Positions 24,332-35,462 of a stretch of 64,000 nucleotides of DNA are shown piece by piece. Location of the stretch: positions 23,836,867-23,900,866 of the forward strand of contig ML677335.1 of assembly GCA_007922305.1 (NCBI GenBank), in the 5' to 3' direction. The stretch comes from Dermatemys mawii. Its lineage: Eukaryota; Chordata; Testudines; Dermatemydidae. How positions within the stretch are numbered: position 1 is the first letter of the stretch; each line of letters begins with the position of its first letter. The translations under genes and the position numbers were made by a program. The notes below the pieces were generated by a model. That model had not been told where the DNA came from. It saw only the letters and a program-made list of their open reading frames with translations, and did not search any database.

Positions 24332-24360
24332 TGTGTGTGTGTGTGTGTGTGTGTATATAT
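24332..24360 (+). repeat. TG microsatellite
   Basis: About eleven TG units are followed by TATATATA. It is a likely length-variable locus. Confidence 0.85.
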
Positions 24361-24537
24361 AGCAAGAAGCAGGGCAGGGGAGTCTCTTCCAAGCCCTGCT
24401 CTTCCCAGCTATGAATCTGTGAATGGATAGACTCGGGGGCGGGGGTGAGATGAATTTATAGATTAGAAAAAATTCCCAAGACATGAACAGCTGTAATTAT
24501 CAGAGAGGCACATAGATAGACCTTAGACCAGGTAAGA

Positions 24538-25445
24538 CAGGGGTGAGCAAACTTTTTGGCCCGAGGGGCACATTGAGATTAAAAATTGTGTGGAGGGCCG
24601 GGTAGGGAAGGCTGCACCTCCGCAAACAACCTGACCCCACCCCTTATCCAACCCCCACCCACTTCCCGACCCCTGACTGTCCCCCTCAGAACCCCTGTCC
24701 CATCCGAACCCCTGACCCATCCAATCCCCCCCCACCCCGGCTCCTTGTCCCCTGATTGCCCCCTCTGGAGACCCCCCCAACTCTAACTGATGCCCTAGAA
24801 CTCCACCCCCATCTAAGCCCCCCTGTTCTTTGTTCCTTGACTACCCCCTCCTGAGATCCCCCGATCCTAACCACCATCCCCTGGGACCCCACCCCCCATC
24901 TAAGCTCCCTTGCTTTATTCCCTGACTGCCCCCTCCCGATATCCCCCCGCCAACCACCACCCCCTGGGACGCCTCCGCCCCTTGCTTACCTTATTCAGCC
25001 AGGTGCTCTTCAACGCAGCCCAGCCAGGGAGCATGGGGCCCTGTGGCTCCCCACGGCTGTGGTCCACCCAGCCCCTGGCTAGGGAGTGCAGGATGGGCCT
25101 GGCCAGGGAGCGCGGGGCTCAGCGGTTCCTCATGCTCCACCCGGCCCCTGGCCAGGGAGCGCGGGACCCAGGCACGCCACACTGGGCCCAGCCAGGGAGG
25201 GCGGGGCCACATGGCTTCCTGTGCTCAACCGGGCCCCCAGCCCGGGGGCGTGGGGACCCGCGGCTCCCCACGCTGAACCCGGCCTCCAACCAGGGAGCGC
25301 GGGGCAGGCCCGGCCAGGGAGCGCAGGGGCATGCGGCATGTCAGCCTGGCCCTTGTGCGGGGGTCGTGGGGCCAGAGCTCGTGGGCCTTATGAAAATGGC
25401 CGGCGGGCCACAAGTGGCCCACGGGTCGTAGTTTGCCCACCACTG
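24538..25445 (+). mobile_element. hAT-like element, C-rich interior (copy 2)
   Basis: The left end is CAGGGGTGAGCAAACTTTTT and the right end CGTAGTTTGCCCACCACTG. The flanking octamers AGGTAAGA and AGATAGGA agree at six of eight positions. Length is 908 bp, with the same orientation as the copy at 21778 and the same CCCTGACTGCCCC-type interior. The right half, 25010-25350, is instead made of degenerate repeats of the GGCCAGGGAGCGCGGGG type. The reading frames up to 173 aa across this GC-rich part look like repeat artefacts. Confidence 0.8.
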
Positions 25446-26394
25446 AGATAGGAGGATAAATCCATTGAAGAGAGTCTATAAAAGCTCAATAGATAGAGGA
25501 AAGAGGGATAGGTAAAACTAAATGTCCCAACTCCATCAAATATCAGCCTAAGCCCTATAGAAAACAAGTTGTAGCACAAATGGCAAATTTTCCCCATCAT
25601 ATACCATATATAGTAGAGGACACCCAGTGTATGGAAGAAGGGAGAGAATCAGAATCAGCAGATGATGGAGCACAGCAGCCCTTAGAGGAGCAGAATGGCA
25701 AGTCTTGATAGTGTGGAATGTAAGATCCCAGAGTCCTCGATGGGCTCCCTGTAGGAAGAGAAGTGACACTGTGAACATGGGCAGTTGATGAGATTTGAGC
25801 TCTTGCCCCTTAATGCTCTTCCCTCTGCCTTTGTGGAAGCTACCTCCAGGAGGTGCAGGGAAGTGGGTTTTGCAGGTGGAATCTAGGGGCTGTTTAGGAT
25901 AAGGTATGGAGTAAAGTGTCAAGAGTTATCTATTGGTAAAGCACTCTTCTGTGGTGCATGTACGTGGCTCTGATCTGACGCAAGAGATTAGCAGATGGGT
26001 GCAGTAAAAAGTGTGGGAGAAGAAGCAATGTGTCCATCTGCACTTATGAAATAACTTAGGTACTCCCCTTGGCGTTGCTCCTATGAAGGGGGCCAGTGTT
26101 TCTCTCGACAGTACTGTCACTGAGATAGAAGTTAGGGGGTTGGTGCTTTAAGGGCTACTGACCCATTTCTTTCTCTTGCATGTAAGCAAAAATAAAACGT
26201 GTGAAAGAGCAGAGGAGGGTAGTAACAGTGTGGGACTGTCAGACTGACCCTGCTGGATGCCAAGTCCAGGATTTCAAGCAGCAGCCAGCACTCCATTGCC
26301 GGTGTGATCAGACTGCGGTGCTAAGTCGGAGAGCTGTCTGGGTCTCAGTGAAGGATGCTGATAAATTGGTCCTGCCATTGTGTGAGGATCTGAG

Positions 26395-26672
26395 TGTATG
26401 CCCACACTTAAAATGTGTCAGTGACAGAGCTGCTGCGTTGCAACTGCACCATTGTCGACACTACCGCGACGAGAATGGTTCTTCAATAGCCGTAGTTAAT
26501 CCACCTCTCTGAGAGGCTGTAGCTAGGCCGATAGAAGAATTATTCAGTTAACCTAGCGCTGTCTACACTGGGGCTTGCATCAGCATAGCTACATCTTTGA
26601 GAAGTGTGGATTTTTCAAGCCCTGGAGCAATGTAACTCTGCTGATGTAAGTTTTCCACGTAGACCAGCCCAG
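26395..26672. mobile_element. Harbinger-type MITE, degraded
   Basis: The interior phrases GTAGTTAATCCACCTCTCTG, GAGAGGCTGTAGCTAGGCCG and CCTAGCGCTGTCTACACTGG, and the right end CACGTAGACCAGCCCA, match a common turtle MITE as I remember it. The left end near GCCCACACTTAAAATG is worn. Internal inverted pairs are partly kept. Confidence 0.55.
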
Positions 26673-28292
26673 ATCACTTTTCCAGCATAGCAGGAGTTTC
26701 TTTTTCTTTATTTTTTTCAGTCCTATTGCTGATCTTTTTGAGCTTGAAGCTGCAGATCCAAATTTTAATGTGAAGAAAAACTGGGCAGTATTAATCCATT
26801 CTGCTTAGAAACTGGATTGTACCACTAGTTCCCTGCTTTATGGCTAGTGCTGCTCTCAGAGGCTGGGAGCCAGATTCCTGGTATGTGAATGCTGCTAGGT
26901 TTCTGTCCAGCTGCCTAGACCTTTGCCTTGCTGTACCACTGTTTTCAGTCACTGAGGTTATTTGCAGTAGCCTTTTTCCTGACAGTTTCCCTCTGTTGCT
27001 ATCACTGGTTCAGCTCCGCACATGGAAGCAATGATGGGAGAGCTAGTGTAGCACACCCACTAGCATTTTAACCACCGTATTGTCCCAGAGCACATCTAGA
27101 TGAGACAGTGGCTACAGTTCCAGTCACCAATCTGTATTAGTGCTACCCCTGCTGCTACTACTGTTGGAGCTGCACTGGTAGCAACAGTGGAGTGTAAAGG
27201 GTTGTGTATTCTAGCCCCATCTCAGCACTAGTACCTTGGTGTGAATAGGAGTACGAACCTTCCTCTGTATGATTATTTCTGCTTTAATGGATTTCCTAGT
27301 CTTCTCTCTCATTGAGGCCACAGTTGTTCCTTTTGTATGATCAAGAGCTCTAGGCCATTCCTCTCTGGTCCGTGGCTCTTATACATGGGACAGAGGATGT
27401 GGAAACACAGATAAAATTCCAGTCCTGGTAAGTGCAGATTCACTACACCCATTCTGTCCCTCTTGTTTCATAAATGAGAAGAGCTTTGGGCAGAAAATAG
27501 TCACACAATAAACCTGCCCTCAGTGCACTCCTGTAGGACATCATTATTCCATCAGTCAGGGGTTGCCAGAAGCTGGGGCCGATCAAGTACTTCCTCTCTA
27601 AGATTAGGAATGTGCAGAATGGCCTAATTAGCATCTTATTAGGGTTTGGCAATAGCATTAGCAAAGCCTACAGGGATGGGGAATGGATGTAAGGAAACCT
27701 ATAGGAGATGAGAATTAATGGGCAGGGTGGTGGTCTTAAGACTCTCATTTCCTTAAGATCTGCACAGTTGAATCTATATGAAAAAATGCTGATAACTGGA
27801 ATATTTAAAACTGAGATGAGCCAATGAAATTTGTTTTTAACTCAACATACATTATATTTGCCTAGCTTTAAAGAGTCTGCAGAGAAGGGATTCCATAGGA
27901 AAGTGTTATTTTATATGATAGCATTGACTCCAGGATGTCTCTAGGGTTTTTAGGCTGTTTAGGCTCAGATCAGTTGCTTTAGGCTGGTACCAGAGTAAGT
28001 CAGCTGACTTGCTCTTTAAGCCTCCAGAAATTCTGCTGTGTATTCCCCACTGAGCCCATGTTTTCTTCTTAGTCAAAAAATAATGACAAGTCAAGAGAAA
28101 TTACTCCTGAAAAAAGTGAGAAGATATGTTACAGTGACAGATAAGGAGCTTCAGTGCCCCTCCTCTTTCACTTCAGTTCATTAAAACTCTTTTTGAAACA
28201 ATATACAAGTCTTACAGTCATGGCCCAAAACTGTACATTTTACAATGCACACATTACTGTATTTTGGACTATTTCTATAGAGAAAACTAATA

Positions 28293-29600
28293 TATAGAAA
28301 CATAGGAATTGCCATACCAGATCACACCAGCATTCAGACCAGTAATCCATTCGGTCCTTTAAGTTGTCTCTGACACTGGCCAGAACCAGATGCTTCAGAG
28401 GAACATGCAAGTCACTTCACAGAAGATAATTATGGAATGATGTGTCCTTGGGGAATTTTATTTGTAGTCCTTTTGGTGAGAGGTTGGCTTATGTCCTGAA
28501 GCGTGAGGGCTCATCCTTCCAACTTTTAGGGATTTTTTACAATGAGGCTCTACTAATGTAACTCTGAATGTTCTTATTATCCATATAAATGTCCAGTCCT
28601 TTTTTGAGTTCTGCTAAGGTCTTGGCCTCAAGGATATCTTGTGGCAATGAATTCCAAAGGCTAATTCTAAGAGATTTTTAGTTATTGGACTTGATATATC
28701 AAAGACATTCTATAGCCTGTGTTAAGTAGGAAGTCAGACTTAATGATCATAATGGTCCCTTCTGGTCTTAAAACCTATGAATCTAGAATAATGTTTGATG
28801 TTTAAACAAAAGAAGTCATTTCTTTTTTTCAGTTTTAAATATACTGTCTTTCAGTATAATACTTGTTGCCTTGCTCTTGTATTACAAAAAAGGATAAACA
28901 GAAATGCCAGATAAACCACCTTTAGGCCATTCATTATTTTATATATCTTCATCATAGCCCTTCAGAGTCAATACTTCTCCAAATAGTCCCAAGTTTTTAA
29001 ATCTTTCTCCATGAAAAAGTTTTCCATGTGTCTAATTATTCTTCCACTTATCACTGAAACCATTCTATTTCAGTTCTATCTCATTTGAAGCACAGTGGCC
29101 AGAATGGAATGAGTGTTCCATGGGAGGGCATCTATTGATTCATATAATGGCATTCTAATATTTTCAGTATTATTTTCTGATCCATTTCTCCTGTGTCCCA
29201 ACATTTCACTGGTTTTTGACAGTTGCTGCACGTTCAGCAGAGGTTTTCATTGAGCTGTCCACAGTGATGCCCAGATCCTTTCTTGAGTTGTTGCAGTTAA
29301 TAGAAGCCAATGAAGTGTATGAATAGTTCAAAATATTCTCTTCAATTTACATTGCTTTGAATTTGCCAGCATTGAACTTCCTCTGCCATTATGCTGCTTA
29401 ATCACACCGGCTTTCTCTGAAAGTTCCTCATTGTCCTTCCGATTCAGAGAAACTTAAATAATTTTGTGCTACCTGTAACATTTGCTACCTCCCTGCTCAA
29501 ATTAATAACTGCATTAAACAGCTCTGGTCCTAATACAGAGCTTTGGGGTACCTCACTCTTGTTGTTTTACTCCTTGCTTACTCCCCCCTTAATGTGCTCC
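28293..29600 (-). mobile_element. CR1/L3-like LINE remnant, antisense, with inner CR1 insertion
   Basis: Phrases such as ATAGAAACATAGGAATTGCC, GGCCTCAAGGATATCTTGTG, GGCCAGAATGGAATGAGTGT, TATAATGGCATTCTAATATT, CCCAGATCCTTTCTTGAGTT and CTTTGGGGTACCTCACTC fit the antisense of an old CR1/L3-type element well known in turtles. Coding is destroyed. A second fragment in sense orientation interrupts it near 28700-28790. Subfamily and exact borders are not resolved. Confidence 0.6.
28700..28790 (+). mobile_element. CR1 LINE 3' end, sense
   Basis: TTAAGTAGGAAGTCAGACTT, GATCATAATGGTCCCTTCTG and GTCTTAAAACCTATGAATCT form the typical CR1 3' terminus. It sits inside the antisense remnant, so it inserted later. 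5'-truncated. Confidence 0.65.
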
Positions 29601-29813
29601 AGATCCTTTCAGCACGCAGGCGTGTAATCTGCTACTCCCTCCCTCATATCAGTGTCTGAATGTACACACACTCACACAGTGTCTGGACTCATGTTTACCT
29701 ATACATCTTTCTCCATGTTTACATGCATATTTGCTCTCTCTCACATGTATGTTCCCCCATACTCGAAATACACACCTGCTCAGCTGCCCCTACTCTCTCA
29801 TTTCTTCCCCCGC

Positions 29814-29832
29814 CTCTCTCTCTCTCTCTCCT
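29814..29832 (+). repeat. TC microsatellite
   Basis: A short run of CTCTCTCTCTCTCTCTC lies in a wider pyrimidine-rich patch. Confidence 0.6.
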
Positions 29833-32225
29833 CACCCCACATCCATAACCCTCTCCCAATATCTGTGTATAGTTGGGAGACTTCTTGTTAGAAAGACCCT
29901 AGTGCAGTGAATGTGCTAATTAACCTTTCATTGCTCCTCTCATTATGGCATCTTTAATTCAGTTGATAAAGTCTCTCCCTTTTACCATTCGACCATCACT
30001 TTTCTTCTGCCTCTTCGATCTCCCCTTGGCCTCCCACCAGGGACAAGGAAATCGATCCCAGTCCAATTTTTTTCTTTTCTTTCCAGCCAGCCGTAAAAGC
30101 CAGCCAACAAAAAAGTAATAATGTAGTCGTCCCACACTGGGAAAGAGAGCACCAGACATCAATAAACTCATATTTAAAATGCAAATCACTTTCTCAATCA
30201 GCTGTCAATCTGTTATCGGCTCTTACTTCCTGACAGCTGCATAAGGGGCTTTTGTGACTTGGTGCTGGGGTCCACAGGAGGCCGGCACAGTCTTAAACCC
30301 CTGTAAATACCTTCCCCAGGGATTTGTTCCGTCCAGCAATCTTAGCTTGCTGACTGAAAGGTAAATAAGGCATAGTTTAGTAAATGGGTATATGTCTGCT
30401 GGATGTCAGCTATTCCTGCATGTGGGCTTGATACAATGGACTTTTCTTGTTATGTTTTCGCTGCTACTCCATTTCCTGTCATCCCAGATTCTGATCCAGG
30501 GTTTCTTCTGTTCTCAAGTAAACACAGGAACATACACTGCCAGGGCTGCTGCCAGTCCCACTCTGCACTCCAAACCTGAGGACTTCGGTAATCAGGTTTA
30601 GCACCCTTAAGGTGGTTCAAATCTCCTTTTGCCTTCCCTGATTCTCTCCAGTTTCCTTTCATTCGGGGAGAGGGTATCACACTTCCCTTTCTGATGTCAC
30701 ATGCATCTCCATTACTGTCTTTGTTCAGCATGGCTCCCCAAAATCACATATAAGGAAAATTCCTGGTTGATATGAGCTGGTGATTATATCTCAAGAAGCT
30801 GTGAGCAGGGTAGAAATAGTATAGGATGCTAAGTACTAAACATGACAGTACTGTTCTGCAGGTAAATGTCTTAGAAGATGGGCTAGGTGTAGTCTGTCTG
30901 CTTCTGAGTTGAGCCTGTGGTCTGGGGTGTCACTAGGGTTTCATTAAATCCTTTCCACTGTGCTGTTTCTCCCTAGGTTTTTTCCATTCAGCAAGGTTTG
31001 CTCCTGTCTCACAGGACAATAATGTCCTTTGAGACCTTAAGAGAAGCCTCTGGGACCAGCAATACCCTATTCCATGGTTTTGTGGAAGATTACTGTGGAA
31101 TGAAGAATGTGCCACTAAGGGAGAAGTATTTTTCAGGAGGGCAGTGGGAATTTGGGAAGAAATCCCACACGATTGTTTCTCTTCAGGGCCTGAGACCACA
31201 GTTCTCATGCACAGAGTGGTGGGCTGGAGTTCTCTTCACTCCTGAGGGCCTTCTGGGAGCTGTAGTTCCTAGGGCTGCTGGGACTGTAATTAAGAGTTTG
31301 GCAAAGGATGCTGGGAAAGGACAAGGTACTTAAGAATCTTTCTCTGCTCAGAATAGGGAGAGACTTGCAGAGAACTAAGAAGTCTCTCCTAGAAGAAGGG
31401 GATATAACTCATTTGGTTTGCTTGTTTGATGTATTATTATTATTTGAGGAGAAAGGAACTGTTCAGCAAACACTTTAAGGCAAAACCTGCCAACTCAGAA
31501 GGCTACAATAGAAAAACCTTGACAGAGAAGTTCTGTTTTGTCTTTGGGAGACAACACCAGGGAAATGGGCTCTTTGTTTGCTTTAGTCCGCTTGACTCTC
31601 CAGCAAGGAACAGCCTCAGCCTTTTTCACCAAAGCTTGTGCCTCTACAACATCTTGTCACCAGGCGGCCAGATGCCGTTCCCTTGTTACTTCCAATTGTG
31701 TGATACTCTGCTGCTGTTGACTCAGCACTGAGCTTGAGATGAAACTTGGCTCTTTTGCTCATAACCATCAGGGAGCTAGGCTCCTCCATATCCAGTGCTG
31801 CTGATAAGATCACTGCATTGAGTATGTTTTGGGAAGTTGCTTGGCATACCCTGTTTCCAAGCGATGGAACTTGCACTCCTTTTTTGTGTTAACCACCTTT
31901 TTTTTTTTTTTTGCCTGAAACCAGGTTCTCTCTGTCTCTTGGGTGCATCAGAGCTTCAAGACTCTTAATCTCTGCGTGCCTAGCACTAGGAATACCGAAG
32001 TGACTGAGTCACTCTCTGGAGGATGGTTAACTTGCCTTCCCTAGAGTTTACAGGTGAATATACGACTCTAGAAGTTGCAGAAAGTGGAGAGAATCAGCAG
32101 AATGATGGGGGGAAAATCCTCACTCAGTAAATGGGTGGGTGAAAAACAAAGGAAAGTGCAGAAAGGCTTGTAATCATGAGCTTCTGCTTTAGGGAAATGA
32201 GTGCTCTTTTGGCATTTGTACAGAA

Positions 32226-32910
32226 CAGGGCTGGGCAAACTATGGGCCGTGGGCCACATCAGCCAGCAGGCTCCTCCTAACTGGCCCGCCTGAGCTCCCA
32301 GCTGGGAAGGCTCCCCTTGACCCCTCCTCCGGTTCCCTCCGTCCCTTGTAGCCATGGGCAACGCTCTGACCCATGGCTCCTCCTGGGCAGCGCTGCAGCG
32401 ACCTGGCTCCAGCGGCACTGCATGCTCCTGGGGGTCAGCCTGTCTGGCTCCAGCAGGCCGCGCAGAGCCAGACACACCACTCTGAGTGGCATGGTAAGGG
32501 GGCCGGGTTGGATAAGGGGCAGGGCGTTATTGGGGGCGGAGGTTCTGGGGGGATGGAGAATGGGGGATTGGATTGGGTGTGGGAGTCCAGGGGGTCTGTC
32601 AGGGGGTGGGGGGTGAATAGGGGTCAGAGCAATCAGGGGACAGGGAACAGGGGGGTGTTATGTAGGGGGTGGGGTCATGGGGGGCAGTTAGGGTGGCAGG
32701 TCTCAGGAGGGGGTGGTCAGGGGACAAGGAGCAGGGGGGATTGGATGGATTGGGGTTCTGAGGGCATCAGTCAAAGGGTGAGAAGTGGGAGGGGTCAGGT
32801 GGGGGTGGAGGCCAAGCTGTTTGGGGAGGCATAGCCTTCCCTTCCTGGGCCTCTGTACAATTTTGCAACCCCAATTTGGCCCTTGGGCCAAAAAGTTTGC
32901 TTATGCCTGG
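32226..32910 (-). mobile_element. hAT-like element with 8-bp TSD (copy 3, inverted)
   Basis: The left end is CAGGGCTGGGCAAACTATGG and the right end AAAAAGTTTGCTTATGCCTG, so it lies opposite to the copies at 21778 and 24538. The flanks GTACAGAA (32218-32225) and GTATAGAA (32911-32918) form an 8-bp duplication with one mismatch. The interior is the G-rich complement of the C-rich region of the other copies. Length is 685 bp. No transposase is present. Confidence 0.85.
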
Positions 32911-35462
32911 TATAGAAGAATGGAAATAGGGATAGTAGATAATCTATTCTCTGATTCCCGTACCATCTAGGAGGCTTTCTTAATATTTAGGACTGAAGTG
33001 TAGTACAACCCCTCCTATCCACATAGGTAATGGTATCTAGTAGCACAGCATTCCCTGACACCATGATGGCATGTAGGGTGATGAAAGATCAGGTATAAAG
33101 GATGGCACCTTCAACCATATAGTGCCCCAAACTTCACGACTAAGAGTTGGAAGACAGAATTTGTTTTGTTCCTTTTTTTCACTATAGTTAGACAAGGAAT
33201 TTATTCCTATTCAGTGGGAATTGTTAGGGGGTAGATGTGAAGAACATGATTGGTAAGGGGATGGGAGACTAACCATTGTGGGTGAGGGGGCATGTTTTAG
33301 GTGTGAAGCCTGAAGTAACCAGGACTGGGGTAAGGCTGTGTGTGGTTAGGAACCGTAGCATATAATTTAAAACCCAGTGTGGGATGATAAAGAAATCCTG
33401 ATGTGTTATGGAAGGTGGCTGGGTTACCTGTAACAGGACAGAGAGGAGAAGGATGATTGCAGACTAGAGAGAGGGTGGAATGGGAATAATAGACTAGCTT
33501 TCAGGTAGCATTTGAAGGCTCAGGTATGTAAACTGGTTGTAAATGATTTTCTCCTGTCAGAGTAAACCCCTGAAAACCTCTTGGAGAGGGCAGCCTTACT
33601 CCTCTTCTGCAAACAGAAAATATGGTGGTGTGGGAATGGGTTGGGAGGGGTTTGATTCAGATGTCCTCTGAGCTCTGTTCTTCCCCATCCCACCACCTCT
33701 TCTATCCTTTCTGCCCAGCTCTCTTCTCCACTGGCATCTTAATTGATCTCATTGTTCTCAATCCCCCTGAGTCCTGAGACTCCAGCTGTGCTTAAACAGA
33801 ACAAAATCTCTTCCAATTTCCCCACCGTTTAAAAGAAAATTGAATTCTTTATCTGCGATAGGAGGGAGAGAGAGAAACTGCAAACACGTGAAACAGTAAA
33901 TAGTTAAGTAATCAAAGAAGAGGTTCCAAATTGTCTGGAAAGTTAAATGCAATTTTTTCATTGTTATTTGGTCAATCCCCTTGTTCTTTTTAAATATTCC
34001 TATCAATTCATCTTGGTAAATAAAGTGAAAGAGGGGAGAGAGAGAGAGAAAGAGGAATTACTAGGTAGCCAGATGATTGACGGATCTGAAGTTCTCGTCT
34101 GTCTGTCAGGGCCCAGTGCTCTTTGGTTGTGTTTATCTCTTTAATCTAAATATCAATCCGTAAAACTGAAATGGGATGGAATAGGAATCATGACAGCCCA
34201 AGCGCTAAAGAGAGAGACACTTACTGCAGTCTTTGCAGCCGCCGTGTGTCCTGATGGAGCTGTCAGGATAAATACACACTTTCACAGTGCATAAGCAGAA
34301 AAAAATGAGAAGGGAAAAGGAATGAAACAAACCAACAAACACACATTTGCACCTGTCCAAATTATATCCTTTAAAAAATGAGCAAGTGAACAGGAGTCAC
34401 TCATTGAGCATTGTGATTTGGCGTTTGCACCCCATTATTATTTTTTGCTGTGCTGGTCGTTTGGGAACGGCTGAGAGTTGAAAGGAATTCTTGTTCAAGG
34501 AAAAGTGTTTTAGGCTGTTGGTGGGCTAAAAATGACCAAAACCCAGGCTTCACAAATACAACTAAGAGTCTTATATGGCAGTAATAATCTTTCTATAGAT
34601 TTTCCTCATCCAGATTTATCTGTCCCTTTGCCCTGCACCAGACTTACTGTATGATTCCCCCTCCCCACATACACACACAACCCCAACAATACCAGTACAG
34701 CCATTACTTATGCAGTGTTTGTATTGGTTTGAAGGGCAAGCAGCTCTCCTTAGAGGCTGGCACAGTGCAGGGAATGAGTGTGACAGGATTTCCCCTTCAC
34801 TCTGCCAGTGCATCTCAGGTCTGACCTCCAACAATTCTTTGCTATGAGACCTCCTGTAGCCAGTCTGCCAAGTGTACTCTGCACCTGTGATGTGAACAGG
34901 TGTCCACTACTGAGAAGGTGGATCCCACAAAGCTCATTTACAATGGAGGCCTAATCATAACTTGAATCCAAATCTCTACAGGTTCTATTAGTATTTATTT
35001 ATTAATCCATGGCCCACCAAACTCCCATACACAGTTTTTGTCTGTTTCTGGATTCTGCTGCTCTTGTCCACTGGTAGAAAAGCAAATCGTATCTTTGTTT
35101 TAAATGAGTTCCTTCAGATAAACACTCTGAGAAGTCCTGATGGTACTGTGTGTAGTGTTCAGTTAACAGCATTGGGATGTGCCAAATACCAGCACAAATA
35201 ACCACCTGCCTCACTGGACTTGGAAAAGGAGGGTTTTCCCTCCAAAGATTAAAAGTACTCAGTGCCCCTATCTCTCTTTCCCTGGGATTTAGACCCTTTC
35301 CTGACCAAAAATCCCACCAGGAATTCCTCCACAGCACCTGATGTTAGTGTGTCTAGTAGGGCAAGACTGATTTAATTGGCCTCAGATGAAAAAGTCTCCT
35401 GTGAGATTGGTCTCCAGGAATATATCACATACAAATGCAGAAGTGATGCCAAAGGTGCTGTA

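Noticed and set aside
24910..25431. A 173-residue open frame on the plus strand and several overlapping frames
   Set aside because: All lie within the GC-rich tandem part of a hAT-like element; the protein is repetitive G, P, A and R without domain features.
22000..25445. C-rich clusters as CpG islands
   Set aside because: The composition comes from transposon interiors and is mostly C-rich on one strand; only parts of 25010-25350 have many CG pairs, and no promoter or exon accompanies them.
31160..31345. Possible mobile element around CTTCTGGGAGCTGTAGTTCC
   Set aside because: The phrase resembles dispersed repeats, but no ends, inverted repeats or target duplication could be found.
32373..32834. 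A 153-residue plus-strand frame
   Set aside because: It falls in the G-rich interior of the hAT copy at 32226-32910 and is repetitive.
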